Assembly (NCBI RefSeq): GCF_001612725.1
Contig: NZ_BDAZ01000001.1
Coordinates: 124,001-188,000 of the forward strand
Source of the DNA: Nocardia anaemiae NBRC 100462
GTDB taxonomy: Bacteria > Actinomycetota > Actinomycetes > Mycobacteriales > Mycobacteriaceae
Length of the DNA stretch: 64,000 nucleotides
Reading direction: 5' to 3'
The notes under the pieces: generated by a model
The model's database searches: none
What the model saw: the letters and a program-made list of their open reading frames with translations, nothing else
What the model was told of the DNA's origin: nothing
Made by a program: the position numbers and the translations under genes
In this document: in pieces, positions 9,753 to 18,838 of the stretch
How positions within the stretch are numbered: the stretch's first letter is position 1
Layout: each line of letters starts with the position of its first letter

Positions 9753-10460
9753 ATGTCGACACGGGTGGCCACACTGGCGGATGCGGCGGGACGGCCGCTG
9801 CGGGACGTTGTCTATACGACTTTGCGCGGCGAGTTGATGAACGGTGATATCCGGTTCGGCGAGCGGCTGACCGAGCCCAAACTGTCGACCCGGTTCGGTA
9901 TCTCGCGGACGCCGGTCCGGGAGGCGTTGACCATGTTGTGCTCGGACGGGCTTTTGCAGCGGGAGGAATACGGCTTCACTCCGGTGCGGCCGAGCATTCC
10001 GTTGATCCGCGACCTGTACGAGCTGCGAATCACCTTGGAGCTCGGCGGAATTCAGCGCGCTATCGATAATCCGGCAATCGTGCACGATCATGCGCTGCTG
10101 ACCGCCGAGCGCGCGGCCTGGCTGGCCCTGCGGGCGGATCCGCCCGAGCAGGAGCCCGGTTTCGTGGTGCGGGACGAGGAGTTCCACGTCACCCTGCTGA
10201 CGGCGGCGGGCAATGCCGAGCTGGTGCGCTCACTGAAGGCGGTGAATTCGCGGATCCGGCATGTGCGGATGTACGACTTCATGGTCAACAACCGGATCGA
10301 GACCACCATCGCCGAGCATCTGGGAATTCTGGATGCCGTTCTGGCACAAGATCTTCCGTTGGCATATCGACTGCTGCACACGCACATCGGCGAATCGCTC
10401 GATGTCGTACTCGATCGGGTCACGCGTGCCATAGCCGCGATGTCCTTGGCAACTGAATAG
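9753..10460 (+). CDS. GntR-family transcriptional regulator, FCD domain
   Basis: 235 residues. An N-terminal winged helix (about 15-80; LRGELMNGDIRFGERLTEPKLSTRFGIS is the GntR pattern, split here across two helices) is followed by an all-helical FCD ligand-binding domain whose metal ligands are typically His/Asp; EEFHVTLL and the later EHLGILDAV fit. No ribosome-binding site precedes the ATG and TAGCGT lies 8 nt upstream, so a leaderless mRNA is likely. Stop is 9 nt from the urea carboxylase start. Probable local regulator of the urea operon; ligand unknown. Confidence 0.88.
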   Translation: MSTRVATLADAAGRPLRDVVYTTLRGELMNGDIRFGERLTEPKLSTRFGISRTPVREALTMLCSDGLLQREEYGFTPVRPSIPLIRDLYELRITLELGGIQRAIDNPAIVHDHALLTAERAAWLALRADPPEQEPGFVVRDEEFHVTLLTAAGNAELVRSLKAVNSRIRHVRMYDFMVNNRIETTIAEHLGILDAVLAQDLPLAYRLLHTHIGESLDVVLDRVTRAIAAMSLATE

Positions 10461-10469
10461 GGAGTTTCG

Positions 10470-13400
10470 GTGACACTGGAATTCGATACGGTTCTGGTCG
10501 CCAATCGCGGCGAAATCGCCTGCCGGATCATGCGGACGGCGCGTGCGATCGGGCTGAAGACCGTCGCCGTGTACTCCGACGTCGATGTCGGTGCGGCGCA
10601 TGTCGAAATCGCCGATGTCGCAGTGCATCTGGGGCCGAGTCCGGCGGCCGAGTCGTACCTGCGCGCGGACCGGGTGATCAATGCGGCACTGTCGACGGGT
10701 GCCGGTGCCATTCACCCCGGATACGGATTCCTTTCGGAGAACGCGGATTTCGCGACCGCGGTGACCGATGCCGGGATCGCATTCGTCGGGCCGACGCCGG
10801 AGCAATTGCGCATCTTCGGCGATAAGAACATTGCTCGCGAGACCGCTGAATCCGTTGGGGTGCCGTTGATTCCGGGTACCGGGCTGCTCGAATCGGCCGA
10901 GCACGCGATGGCCGAGGCCGAGCGCATCGGCTATCCGGTCATGCTCAAGGCGGTCGGTGGCGGCGGCGGTATCGGCATGCAGGCCTGCGGTAATGCCGAT
11001 GAGCTTCGGTCGGCGTACGCGCGTGTGCAGCGTTTGGCCGCGACGAATTTCTCCTCGACCGGCGTGTTCCTGGAGCGGTTCGTGGCGCGGGCCAGGCATA
11101 TCGAGGTGCAGCTGTTCGGTGACGGTCGCGGACGGGTGGTGAGCCTCGGCACCAGGGATTGTTCGCTGCAGCGGCGCAATCAGAAGGTACTGGAGGAGGC
11201 GCCCGCACCCGGATTGGCGTCGGAGCTGTCGGAACAGTTGCTCGCGGCGTCGCGGGAGTTGGCCAGGTCGGTGCGGTACCGATCGGCGGGCACGGTGGAA
11301 TTCGTCTATGACGTCGAGCGCGGTGCGGCCTCATTCCTGGAGATGAATACCCGGCTGCAGGTCGAGCATCCGGTGACCGAGGCGATCACCGGGGTCGATC
11401 TGGTCGAGTGGATGCTGCGGCTCGCAGGTGGGGACAGCGCGATGGTCGACGACCTGCCCGAGTCCGGACCGGCGATCAGCGGATGGGCCGTGGAGGCACG
11501 GGTCTACGCGGAGGATCCGGGACACGATTACCGGCCGAGCGCCGGACTGATCACGGCGGCGACGTTTCCGGGGGATAGCGCGGTTCGGGTCGATACCTGG
11601 GTCGCGACGGGCACCGAGGTGAGTCCGTACTACGACCCGCTGCTCGCCAAGGTGATCGCGTCGGGAACCACTCGCGAGGCCGCCCTCGCGGGGTTATCCG
11701 ATGCGCTGGCCGCGACCAGGATCTACGGGGTCCAAACGAATCTGCCCCAACTGCGGGCGGCGAGCGCCGATCCCGTGGTGCTCGCCGCGGAGCACGTGAC
11801 GACGACACTGGTCGATATCCGGCCCGCCAGCCATCGCATCGATGTGTTGCGCGGCGGCACCATGACCACGATCCAGGATCATCCGGGCCGAATCGGCTTG
11901 TGGCAGGTCGGAATTCCGCCGTCCGGTCCAATGGATGACCTGTCGTTCACCCTGGCCAATATCGCCGTCGGCAACCCGGCCGGTGTGCCCGCGTTGGAAT
12001 GCACGCTTCATGGACCACAGCTGCGTTTCGCCGATAGCACCGTGGTGTGCGTGACGGGCGCTTCGACCCCGGTCACGGTGGATGGGCAACCGGTCCCGAT
12101 GTGGCAGCCGGTGACCGTCCCGGCCGGATCGGTCCTCGATATCGGCGCTCCGTCGGACGCCGGACTGCGCACCTACCTCGCGGTGCGCGGCGGCATCGAT
12201 GCGCCGCTCTATCACGGCAGCGCCGCCACCTTCACTCTCGGCGGTTTCGGCGGCAGCACCGGTAAAGCCGTTGTCGCAGGAGACGTGCTTGGAATCGTCA
12301 GAGATCGGCCCGAACTCGCCGAGCCGCAATCGGTTCCGTTCGATGAGCGGCCCGAGTTCACGCACGTCTGGCAGCTGGCCGTCGGTATCGGACCGCAGAC
12401 CGCACCCGCCTATTTCACCGACGCGGATATGGACCAATTCTATTCGCACCCTTGGAAAGTCGGCAGTCACGCGAATCGCACCGGCATTCGGCTGGAGGGT
12501 CCGAAGCCGACCTGGTCGCGCACCGACGGCGGCGACGCAGGCCTGCATCCGTCGAATCTGCACGACAACCCGTACAGCGTCGGAACATTGAATGTCTCCG
12601 GTGATACCCCGATCCTGCTCGGCCCGGACGGCCCGAGCCTCGGCGGATTCGCCTGTCCGCTCACCGTGATCTCGGCGCACCGCTGGAAACTCGGACAGTT
12701 GCGTCCCGGGGATACCGTACGCTTCGTGCCCGTCGACGATGACCGGGCCACCGCGCTGCGGCGTTCGAACGCCGCACGCGCCAAAGCCGACACTCCACCT
12801 GCGGCGCTCGGCCTGCTCACCGGCTCCCGCGGGCCGGTGGGGCAGGATGATCGCGGCGTCCTCGGCACCGTCGCGGCAGGTGCGGATCGTCCGCACGTCG
12901 CCTATCTGCGCGGCGGCGATGACAATATTCTGGTCGAATACGGCCGGATGGTGCTGGATCTCGGCCTGCGTATGCGGGTGCACGCACTCGCGCAGGCACT
13001 GGCGGGCACCGGCCTGCCGGGCATTATCGATGTGACGCCGGGTGTCCGTTCACTGCACATCCATTTCGATCCCGACGTACTGCCGCAGTATCGGCTGCTG
13101 GGCACACTGACCGATCTCGAATCCGAACTGCCCGCGACCCACGATCTCGTGGTGCCAAGTCGCACCATTCGATTGCCGCTGTCGTTCGACGATCCCTCGA
13201 TTGCCGAGGCCATCGATCGCTACCGCAGCGGGGTCCGCGACACCGCGCCGTGGCTGCCCTCGAATACCGAATTCATCCGCCGCATCAACGGACTCGACAG
13301 CGTCGAGGATGTCCGTGCGGCGGTCTTCGATGCCGAATACCTGGTGCTCGGCCTCGGTGATGTCTATCTCGGTGCGCCGCTTGCGGTTCCGCTCGATCCG

Positions 13401-14117
13401 CGGCATCGGCTGGTCACCACCAAGTACAACCCGGCGCGCACCTGGACGCCATCGGATGCGGTCGGCATCGGCGGCAAGTACCTGTGTGTATACGGCATGG
13501 CATCACCGGGCGGCTATCAGCTGATCGGACGGACGGTGCCGATCTGGTCCAGCTACCGGCAATCCGCGCCATTCGAAACAGGCATCCCGTGGCTGTTCCG
13601 CTTTTTCGACCGCATCGTCTGGGAGCCGGTGACTCCCGAGCAGCTGCTCGAACAGCGCGCGGCCGCCGCAGCAGGGCGTTTCGATGCCGAGGTCAGCGAT
13701 GGCACCTTCGCGCTCGCCGACCATCTGCGGCTGCTCGCCGAAAATGCGGAAGCCATAGCGGAATTCGAGACAAAGCAGGCCATCGCCTTCGAGGCGGAGA
13801 AGCAGGCCTGGCGTGCCGCAGGGGAATTCGAGCAAAGCGCGACCGTCAACGCGCCCGAATCCGTGACCGACCCACTGGCCGGATTACCGCCGGACGCGAC
13901 GGTGGTCACCGCACCGATGATCGGCAATGTCTGGCGGGTGGCGGTCGAGGTGGGCCAGCGCCTCGGCGCGGGCGATCCGGTGGCCATCCTGGAGGCGATG
14001 AAACTCGAACTGCCGGTATACAGCCCGGGCACCGGCACGGTTCTGAAGGTGCTGGCCACACCAGGCGCGAAAGTGGAACCGGGAACCCCACTAGCAGTGA
14101 TCGGAGCCGCCGAATGA
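10470..14117 (+). CDS. urea carboxylase (biotin carboxylase-AHS2-AHS1-BCCP)
   Basis: 1215 residues with the full urea carboxylase layout: biotin carboxylase ATP-grasp (1-450; FDTVLVANRGEIACRI, GGGGGIGMQ, EMNTRLQVEHPVTE), KipA/AHS2 carboxyltransferase (about 453-760, from GGTMTTIQDHPGRIG), KipI/AHS1 (about 800-1060, VYGMASPGGYQ) and a C-terminal biotinyl domain with EAMKLE (Lys1178). It carboxylates urea to allophanate with ATP and bicarbonate. GGGAG lies 5 nt before the GTG. ATGA overlap couples it to the allophanate hydrolase. Some homologues act on guanidine, but no carboxyguanidine deiminase genes are present, favouring urea. Confidence 0.93.
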   Translation: MTLEFDTVLVANRGEIACRIMRTARAIGLKTVAVYSDVDVGAAHVEIADVAVHLGPSPAAESYLRADRVINAALSTGAGAIHPGYGFLSENADFATAVTDAGIAFVGPTPEQLRIFGDKNIARETAESVGVPLIPGTGLLESAEHAMAEAERIGYPVMLKAVGGGGGIGMQACGNADELRSAYARVQRLAATNFSSTGVFLERFVARARHIEVQLFGDGRGRVVSLGTRDCSLQRRNQKVLEEAPAPGLASELSEQLLAASRELARSVRYRSAGTVEFVYDVERGAASFLEMNTRLQVEHPVTEAITGVDLVEWMLRLAGGDSAMVDDLPESGPAISGWAVEARVYAEDPGHDYRPSAGLITAATFPGDSAVRVDTWVATGTEVSPYYDPLLAKVIASGTTREAALAGLSDALAATRIYGVQTNLPQLRAASADPVVLAAEHVTTTLVDIRPASHRIDVLRGGTMTTIQDHPGRIGLWQVGIPPSGPMDDLSFTLANIAVGNPAGVPALECTLHGPQLRFADSTVVCVTGASTPVTVDGQPVPMWQPVTVPAGSVLDIGAPSDAGLRTYLAVRGGIDAPLYHGSAATFTLGGFGGSTGKAVVAGDVLGIVRDRPELAEPQSVPFDERPEFTHVWQLAVGIGPQTAPAYFTDADMDQFYSHPWKVGSHANRTGIRLEGPKPTWSRTDGGDAGLHPSNLHDNPYSVGTLNVSGDTPILLGPDGPSLGGFACPLTVISAHRWKLGQLRPGDTVRFVPVDDDRATALRRSNAARAKADTPPAALGLLTGSRGPVGQDDRGVLGTVAAGADRPHVAYLRGGDDNILVEYGRMVLDLGLRMRVHALAQALAGTGLPGIIDVTPGVRSLHIHFDPDVLPQYRLLGTLTDLESELPATHDLVVPSRTIRLPLSFDDPSIAEAIDRYRSGVRDTAPWLPSNTEFIRRINGLDSVEDVRAAVFDAEYLVLGLGDVYLGAPLAVPLDPRHRLVTTKYNPARTWTPSDAVGIGGKYLCVYGMASPGGYQLIGRTVPIWSSYRQSAPFETGIPWLFRFFDRIVWEPVTPEQLLEQRAAAAAGRFDAEVSDGTFALADHLRLLAENAEAIAEFETKQAIAFEAEKQAWRAAGEFEQSATVNAPESVTDPLAGLPPDATVVTAPMIGNVWRVAVEVGQRLGAGDPVAILEAMKLELPVYSPGTGTVLKVLATPGAKVEPGTPLAVIGAAE

Positions 14118-15859
14118 CCGCAGGCGTCCTAGGCAATACCGAAGTCCATGGCACGCCCACCGCACGGGTCGTCGCCGCCTATCGGCGGATCGCCGAGGTC
14201 GATCGGCCGGAGGTGTGGATCACCTTGCGCGCCGAGGCCGATGTCGCCGCCGAGGCCGCTGCCGTCGAGCAGCGGCTCGGCGCAGGTGAATCCTTGCCGC
14301 TGGCAGGGGTATTGGTCGCGGTCAAGGACAATATCGATGTCGCGGGACTGCCGACCACCGCGGCCTGTCCCGAATTCGCCTACACCGCGCAGGTCACCGC
14401 GGCGGCGGTCGAGCGGCTGGTCGCGGCGGGCGCACTGGTCCTTGGCAAGACCAATCTGGATCAGTTCGCGACCGGGCTCGTCGGTACCCGCAGTCCATAC
14501 GGTGCGGTACGCCATGCGCATGATCCGAAGTTGATTTCCGGCGGTTCCAGTTCCGGATCGGCGGTTGCCGTGGCGCTGGGTATCGCGGATGTCGGAATCG
14601 GTACGGACACAGCGGGTTCCGGACGCGTGCCCGCCGCACTGCACGGAATCGTCGGTATCAAGACCACTTTGGGGATCATTCCGGCGCACGGGGTGGTTCC
14701 GGCGTGTGCGGACTACGACGCGGTAACAGTCTTCGCCACCGACCTCGACCGCGCGGTCGCGGCGGCCGCGGTCATGGCCGGACCGGAATCCAGGGATCCG
14801 CGCAGCCGGTCCTGGCCCGCCGATATACCGCTCGCCGCGCCGGAGACCATCCGGCTGGCTGTCCCGCGCGCCGAGGATCTCGTCGCGCTCAGTGATTCGT
14901 ACCGAGATGCGTTCGCCCGCACCGTTTCCGCGGTGACGAGGGCCGGAATCATGACCGATGAGGTCGATATCTCGGTGATGCTCGATGCCGCACTCCTGCT
15001 CTACGACGGCGCGATCGTCGCGGAACGCTATGCGGCCGTCGGCGCATTCCTCGATACCGCACCGGCGAGCGCCGATCCGACCGTGACAGCGATTATCAAT
15101 GCCGCGCGCGCGAAGACCGGCCCCGGATTCGCGGCCGATCTGGACACCTTGGCGCGGGCCAAGGCCGCGGCGGCGCAGACATTGCGGGGCTTCGCCGGAC
15201 TGCTGTTGCCGACGACCACGGAGCATCCGAGTATCGCTGCGGTACAAGCAGATCCGTTCGGCATCAACCGCCGCATGGGCACCTTCACCAACTTCTGCAA
15301 TCTGCTGGATATGGCGGCCGTCGCCGTCCCCGGCCAACCCACCGCGACCGGCACGCCGTTCGGAGTGATGGTCGTCACGCCCGCCTTCAGCGATCAGGTC
15401 GCCATCGATATCGCCGCCCGCATCATCGGCGCGGACAACACCCCGACACTGGTCGAAGACGGTGTCGACCTGGCCGTCTTCGGGGCACACCTGCGTGGCC
15501 AGCCGCTGCACTGGCAACTAGCGGAGATCGGCGCGCGATTCACCGGCGAAATCCGTACCACCGACGCCTACCGACTGACCGCACTGGACACCACGCCCCC
15601 CAAACCGGGATTGGTTCGCCACGGCGCGGGCCTCGGCGCGCCGATCGTCGGCGAACTGTTCCGGGTATCAGCAGCGGGTCTCGGTCGCTTCCTAGCCGCG
15701 CTGCCCGCCCCGATGGCACTGACCAGCATCGAATTATCCGATGGACGTGCGGTTATCGGCTTCGCGTGCACCTACGACGCCGCGGGTACCGCCACCGATA
15801 TCACCTCGTTCGGCGGCTGGAAGGCGTACCTGCAGAACCAGAACTTGCTGCTCGGCTAA
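14114..15859 (+). CDS. atzF: allophanate hydrolase
   Basis: 581 residues. The amidase-signature catalytic triad is visible: Lys71 in LVAVKDNIDVAG, the cis-Ser in SGGSSSGS (142-149) and nucleophile Ser169 in TDTAGSGRVPA. The C-terminal domain (from about residue 460, with VFGAHLRGQPLHWQL) is the second AtzF-type domain. It splits allophanate to two CO2 and two NH3, completing ATP-dependent urea breakdown. The start ATG overlaps the urea carboxylase stop (ATGA). The frame is open further upstream but that part overlaps the carboxylase and is not used. Followed by a hairpin. Confidence 0.92.
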   Translation: MTAGVLGNTEVHGTPTARVVAAYRRIAEVDRPEVWITLRAEADVAAEAAAVEQRLGAGESLPLAGVLVAVKDNIDVAGLPTTAACPEFAYTAQVTAAAVERLVAAGALVLGKTNLDQFATGLVGTRSPYGAVRHAHDPKLISGGSSSGSAVAVALGIADVGIGTDTAGSGRVPAALHGIVGIKTTLGIIPAHGVVPACADYDAVTVFATDLDRAVAAAAVMAGPESRDPRSRSWPADIPLAAPETIRLAVPRAEDLVALSDSYRDAFARTVSAVTRAGIMTDEVDISVMLDAALLLYDGAIVAERYAAVGAFLDTAPASADPTVTAIINAARAKTGPGFAADLDTLARAKAAAAQTLRGFAGLLLPTTTEHPSIAAVQADPFGINRRMGTFTNFCNLLDMAAVAVPGQPTATGTPFGVMVVTPAFSDQVAIDIAARIIGADNTPTLVEDGVDLAVFGAHLRGQPLHWQLAEIGARFTGEIRTTDAYRLTALDTTPPKPGLVRHGAGLGAPIVGELFRVSAAGLGRFLAALPAPMALTSIELSDGRAVIGFACTYDAAGTATDITSFGGWKAYLQNQNLLLG

Positions 15860-15872
15860 CTGCTCGTGGCCC

Positions 15873-15908
15873 GGCCGGGCCGGTCACCCCTCGTGAACCG
15901 GCCCGGCC
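15873..15908 (+). terminator. 12-bp hairpin after allophanate hydrolase; first of three shared-loop hairpins
   Basis: GGCCGGGCCGGT (15873-15884) pairs with ACCGGCCCGGCC (15897-15908) around CACCCCTCGTGA, 13 nt past the stop codon. It can act as the operon terminator, although no T-run follows. Its loop is shared with two more hairpins downstream. Confidence 0.6.
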
Positions 15909-16112
15909 ACATACACCCTTGGATGGGATCGTCGGCGCGCACCGAATGGTTACCTTCGGCAGCGGCGACTGATTCGCCGGTCAGCTCCGGGAAGAGCCAT
16001 CCGAAGTGGTTGCCCCCGATAAAAAGCGCCAGCCGGGACGGTCACCCCTCGCGGACCGGCCCGGCTGGCACTACCCCCGTGACGCGACCTGTTACCCCTC
16101 GTGAACAGGTCG
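15873..16112 (+). repeat. three hairpins with unrelated stems and a shared 10-nt loop; candidate structured RNA
   Basis: Hairpin 1 (15873-15908), hairpin 2 (16028-16069; 16-bp stem with one mismatch) and hairpin 3 (16085-16112; 9-bp stem CGACCTGTT/AACAGGTCG) each present ACCCCTCGTG or ACCCCTCGCG as the loop. The stem of hairpin 3 shares nothing with the others, so the conserved element is the loop together with the presence of a stem, as expected for an RNA or protein-binding motif. TCACCCCTC is complementary to purine-rich ribosome-binding sites such as GAGGGGTGA. It resembles, but does not match, the actinobacterial 6C RNA (six or more loop cytosines). Confidence 0.6.
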
Positions 16113-16321
16113 AGTCCGGTTCCCCACCCCCGGTGGTGGCTTGTGTTGCGGTGTTGACACAAACAATGCCGTCGCGGGCTTGTTGGGCACTTAAGAAGAC
16201 CTTGCAGGAGAAAAAGCGCAGGTAGCCGCTTTATTTGCGGAAGTTCCCGACAAGTTTGCGGCGCGTCGGCGCGAATCGGCGGATGATGGAGATTGAGGCG
16301 CCAAGGAGAATGGGAGCGGCG

Positions 16322-16381
16322 ATGGAAACCGTGGTTGTCTGGGTGCTGGCCACCCTGCTCTATTGGTGGGGCCTGTTGTAG
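16322..16381 (+). CDS. candidate 19-aa hydrophobic membrane peptide
   Basis: A complete reading frame METVVVWVLATLLYWWGLL, almost entirely one hydrophobic helix with two adjacent Trp. GGGAG lies 5 nt before the ATG, and an in-frame ATG four codons upstream (16310) is an alternative with AAGGAG only one base away. It is preceded by about 450 nt of structured intergenic DNA and followed by a strong terminator at 16428-16462. No family recognised; size and composition resemble small regulatory membrane proteins or type I toxins. Convergent with the catalase gene. Confidence 0.45.
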   Translation: METVVVWVLATLLYWWGLL

Positions 16382-16427
16382 TTCCGAGGCCTGGGGCCCG
16401 CGGAATCCTGCCCCCCGCACAACGAAA

Positions 16428-16462
16428 GCTCCGCCTCCGACCGAAATGGTCAGGGGCGGAGC
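16428..16462. terminator. hairpin terminator with T-tail between small ORF and katA
   Basis: GCTCCGCC-tcc-GACC (from 16428) pairs with GGTC-agg-GGCGGAGC (to 16462), followed by AGTTTT on the plus strand. It serves the rightward small ORF and probably also the leftward furA-katA operon. Confidence 0.75.
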
Positions 16463-16481
16463 AGTTTTCAGACCTGAGTTA

Positions 16482-17942
16482 TCAGCCGTCCAGTCCGGCG
16501 CGGACACCCTCCTCGACGCGCTTGCCGAGCTCGGCGTCCACGTTCTTCCAGTATTCGAAGACTCGGGACAGCACCGGCTCGCGCACACCGCCGAGCACAT
16601 GGCCGACGATATTGTCCACCAGGCGATCTCGCTGCTCGTCATCGAAGACCTCACGGACCAGGGTGCCCGCCTGGGTGAAGTCGCCGTCCTCGGCGTGCTC
16701 GATATAGCCAGCGCGTACCACCGTCGGCTCGAACTCCCAGACGCCGCCATCGGGCGCCCGCTCCGGATCCGCGTGCGGGCCGCCGAACGAATTCGGCGCG
16801 TAGACAGGCACATTCGCGTCGTTGTAGTCGTAGCACATCGCGCCCTCCTTGGAATAGGAGTTCACCTGCGCGGCCCGTGCGCGGTTCGGCGGCAGCTGCG
16901 CGTAGTTGGTGCCGATGCGATAGCGGTGCGCGTCCGCGTAGGCGAATACCCGGCCGAGCAGCATCTTGTCGGGCGAAAAGCCGATGCCGGGAACGACATT
17001 CGAGGGTTCGAAGGCGGCCTGCTCGATATCGACGAAGTAGTTGCCCGGATTGCGGTTCAGGGTCCACTTGCCGACCTCGATCAGCGGGTAGTCCCGATGC
17101 GACCACACCTTGGTCAGGTCGAACGGATTGAAGCGGTAGCCCTGCGCCTCGGCGACCGGCATGACCTGCACATACAGGGTCCAACTCGGGAACTCGCCGC
17201 GCTCGATCGCCTCGTGCAGATCGCGGCGGTGGTAGTCGGCGTCCGCACCGGCGAGGCGATCAGCCTCGGCTTGGGTCAGGTAGTCGATGCCCTGATCGGT
17301 CTTGAAGTGGTATTTCACCCAGAAGCGCTCGCCCGCGGCATTGATCCACTGGTAGGTGTGCGAGCCGTAGCCGTTCATGTGACGGTAGGTCTTCGGGATG
17401 CCGCGGTCGCCCATCAACCAGGTGACCTGGTGCGCCGTCTCCGGACGCAGGGTCCAGAAGTCCCACTGCATATTGTGATCGCGCAGGCCGCTGCCGGGCA
17501 GGCGCTTCTGCGAACGGATGAAATCCGGGAACTTGATGGGGTCCTTGATGAAGAAGACCGGGGTGTTGTTGCCGACTAGATCGTAGTTGCCGTCCTCGGT
17601 GTAGAACTTCACCGCGAAACCCCTTGGGTCGCGCCAGGTGTCGGGACTGCCCTGCTCGCCCGCGACGGTGGAGAACCGCGCCAGCGATTCAGTCCGCGCA
17701 CCGGGCTGGAAGAGCTTGGCCTTGGTGAAGCGGCTCACGTCATTGGTCACCATCAGCTCGCCGTATGCGCCCGCGCCCTTGGCGTGCACGATCCGCTCCG
17801 GTACCCGCTCCCGGTTGAACTGGGCGAGCTTTTCGATGAGGTAGTGGTCGTGCAGCAGGATCGGGCCCTGGGTGCCCGCGGTGAGTGATTCGTTGTCACT
17901 CGATACCGGCGTTCCGGTGTTGGTGGTGGTCGGCTTGGTCAT
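16482..17942 (-). CDS. katA: monofunctional haem catalase
   Basis: 486 residues, the small-subunit catalase length. The distal His lies in [12 protein letters not shown], the distal Asn in [13 protein letters not shown], and the proximal haem-ligand Tyr in [12 protein letters not shown]. It removes H2O2 in the cytosol. The start ATG overlaps the furA stop by 4 nt (ATGA) and has AAGGA upstream; reading further upstream would run into furA. Pairing with a FurA regulator implies peroxide induction. In M. tuberculosis the furA partner is the bifunctional katG, so a clade-3-like catalase in this slot is a difference. Confidence 0.94.
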   Translation of the reverse strand: MTKPTTTNTGTPVSSDNESLTAGTQGPILLHDHYLIEKLAQFNRERVPERIVHAKGAGAYGELMVTNDVSRFTKAKLFQPGARTESLARFSTVAGEQGSPDTWRDPRGFAVKFYTEDGNYDLVGNNTPVFFIKDPIKFPDFIRSQKRLPGSGLRDHNMQWDFWTLRPETAHQVTWLMGDRGIPKTYRHMNGYGSHTYQWINAAGERFWVKYHFKTDQGIDYLTQAEADRLAGADADYHRRDLHEAIERGEFPSWTLYVQVMPVAEAQGYRFNPFDLTKVWSHRDYPLIEVGKWTLNRNPGNYFVDIEQAAFEPSNVVPGIGFSPDKMLLGRVFAYADAHRYRIGTNYAQLPPNRARAAQVNSYSKEGAMCYDYNDANVPVYAPNSFGGPHADPERAPDGGVWEFEPTVVRAGYIEHAEDGDFTQAGTLVREVFDDEQRDRLVDNIVGHVLGGVREPVLSRVFEYWKNVDAELGKRVEEGVRAGLDG

Positions 17943-18388
17943 CGGCGGCTTCCTTCGCTGAGTGGCTGGGTACGGCAGGTCGGGCACAGACCCCAGAAGA
18001 CGACCTCGGCCTCGTCGATCGCGAACCCGTGCGCGTCCTCGGGTTCCAGGCAGGGTGCTGCGCCCACGACACAGTCGATATCGACGACCGTCTCGCAGCT
18101 TCGGCACACCAGGTGGTGATGGTTGTCCGCGACCCTGGTCTCATACAGCGCGGGCGAACCGGCCGGTTCGATGCGCCGCAGGAGTCCCGCGTTCACGCAG
18201 GCCCGGAGCACGTCATAGACGGCCTGCGTGGATACCGAGCCCAAAGTTTCGCGGACGGTGGCGGCCACCCGATCGGCATCCGAATGCGGCAGGGCCTCGA
18301 CCGCATTCAGCACTGCGATCCGCGGGGCGGTAACCCGCAGACCAGCCGCGCGCAGCCGTTCGCGCGGCTCGGTGGTGTTGGTGTGCAT
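17939..18388 (-). CDS. furA: FurA-type peroxide-responsive repressor
   Basis: 149 residues of the Fur/PerR family: winged helix with [25 protein letters not shown] and [18 protein letters not shown], metal site [18 protein letters not shown], and a C-terminal CPTC pair, giving two CxxC motifs for structural zinc. First gene of a two-gene unit with katA. The ATG opens [24 protein letters not shown] lies upstream. An A/T-rich furA-box-like sequence at 18411-18425 sits just before the start, arguing for autoregulation. Short for a Fur protein only at the N-terminus, typical of actinobacterial FurA. Confidence 0.9.
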   Translation of the reverse strand: MHTNTTEPRERLRAAGLRVTAPRIAVLNAVEALPHSDADRVAATVRETLGSVSTQAVYDVLRACVNAGLLRRIEPAGSPALYETRVADNHHHLVCRSCETVVDIDCVVGAAPCLEPEDAHGFAIDEAEVVFWGLCPTCRTQPLSEGSRR

Positions 18389-18410
18389 GCATACGATGGT
18401 TATCCCTTTT

Positions 18411-18425
18411 CTTGAATTAGTCAAT
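18411..18425 (-). promoter_or_regulatory. probable FurA operator upstream of furA-katA
   Basis: On the coding strand this reads ATTGACTAATTCAAG, with TTGA/TCAA arms around a short A/T centre, followed by AAAAGGGATA. It closely resembles the AT-rich sequence upstream of mycobacterial furA-katG to which FurA binds. Distance to the start codon is about 23 nt. Confidence 0.6.
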
Positions 18426-18559
18426 AATTTGGTTGGATCAAGATAAGGTGTCCGCAGCGGATGTGACGGCGGCCACAGAATCGTCGGCCGGTTGGCTGCT
18501 TCGATCGCAAGCCGCACGCCGATGGCGCGAACTCCGGGGACACAGCTGACACCCCTCGA

Positions 18560-18838
18560 GGACGAAATTGCCGCGCGTCTCGAGGACGCAGATCCTGTGC
18601 GCCACTGGGACGCAGATGACGCGTGGTGCCAGGGGCACACCCGTGCCGCACACCTGAGCACCGAGATGCCGCACACCCCTGCCGCGCTCTTCTGGGACGC
18701 AGATGACGCGCACTTCCGGAAACACCAGTGCCGCACCCCTACGGCGCAGACGACGTGCACCTCCAGTGCGCCGATGATGCGTCCTCCGCCGGACGGTGTG
18801 TGGGTTGGTATCGGCTGCGGGGTTCGGTTATGTCTGTT
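18560..18838. repeat. decayed repeat stretch downstream of the AAA+ gene
   Basis: The 450-nt gap between furA and the AAA+ gene holds no convincing gene. The exact 19-mer CTGGGACGCAGATGACGCG occurs at 18605-18623 and 18692-18710 (period 87), with weaker relatives (GAGGACGCAGAT near 18578, GGCGCAGACGACGTGC near 18748) and several CCGCACACC words. The stretch begins just past the stop of the leftward AAA+ gene. Open frames here are low-complexity and not credible genes. Confidence 0.55.

Noticed and set aside
11694..12983. 429-codon minus-strand frame within urea carboxylase
   Set aside because: Antisense shadow of the AHS2 region; no start signal.
14129..15517. 462-codon minus-strand frame within allophanate hydrolase
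   Set aside because: Shadow; amidase motifs are all on the plus strand.
16166..16225. Basic 19-codon frame MPSRACWALKKTLQEKKRR
   Set aside because: No ribosome-binding site, no terminator of its own; could be chance in the hairpin region, unlike the hydrophobic ORF downstream.
16293..17579. 428-codon open frame antisense to katA
   Set aside because: Begins in the small membrane peptide region but then runs opposite the conserved catalase; no family motifs.
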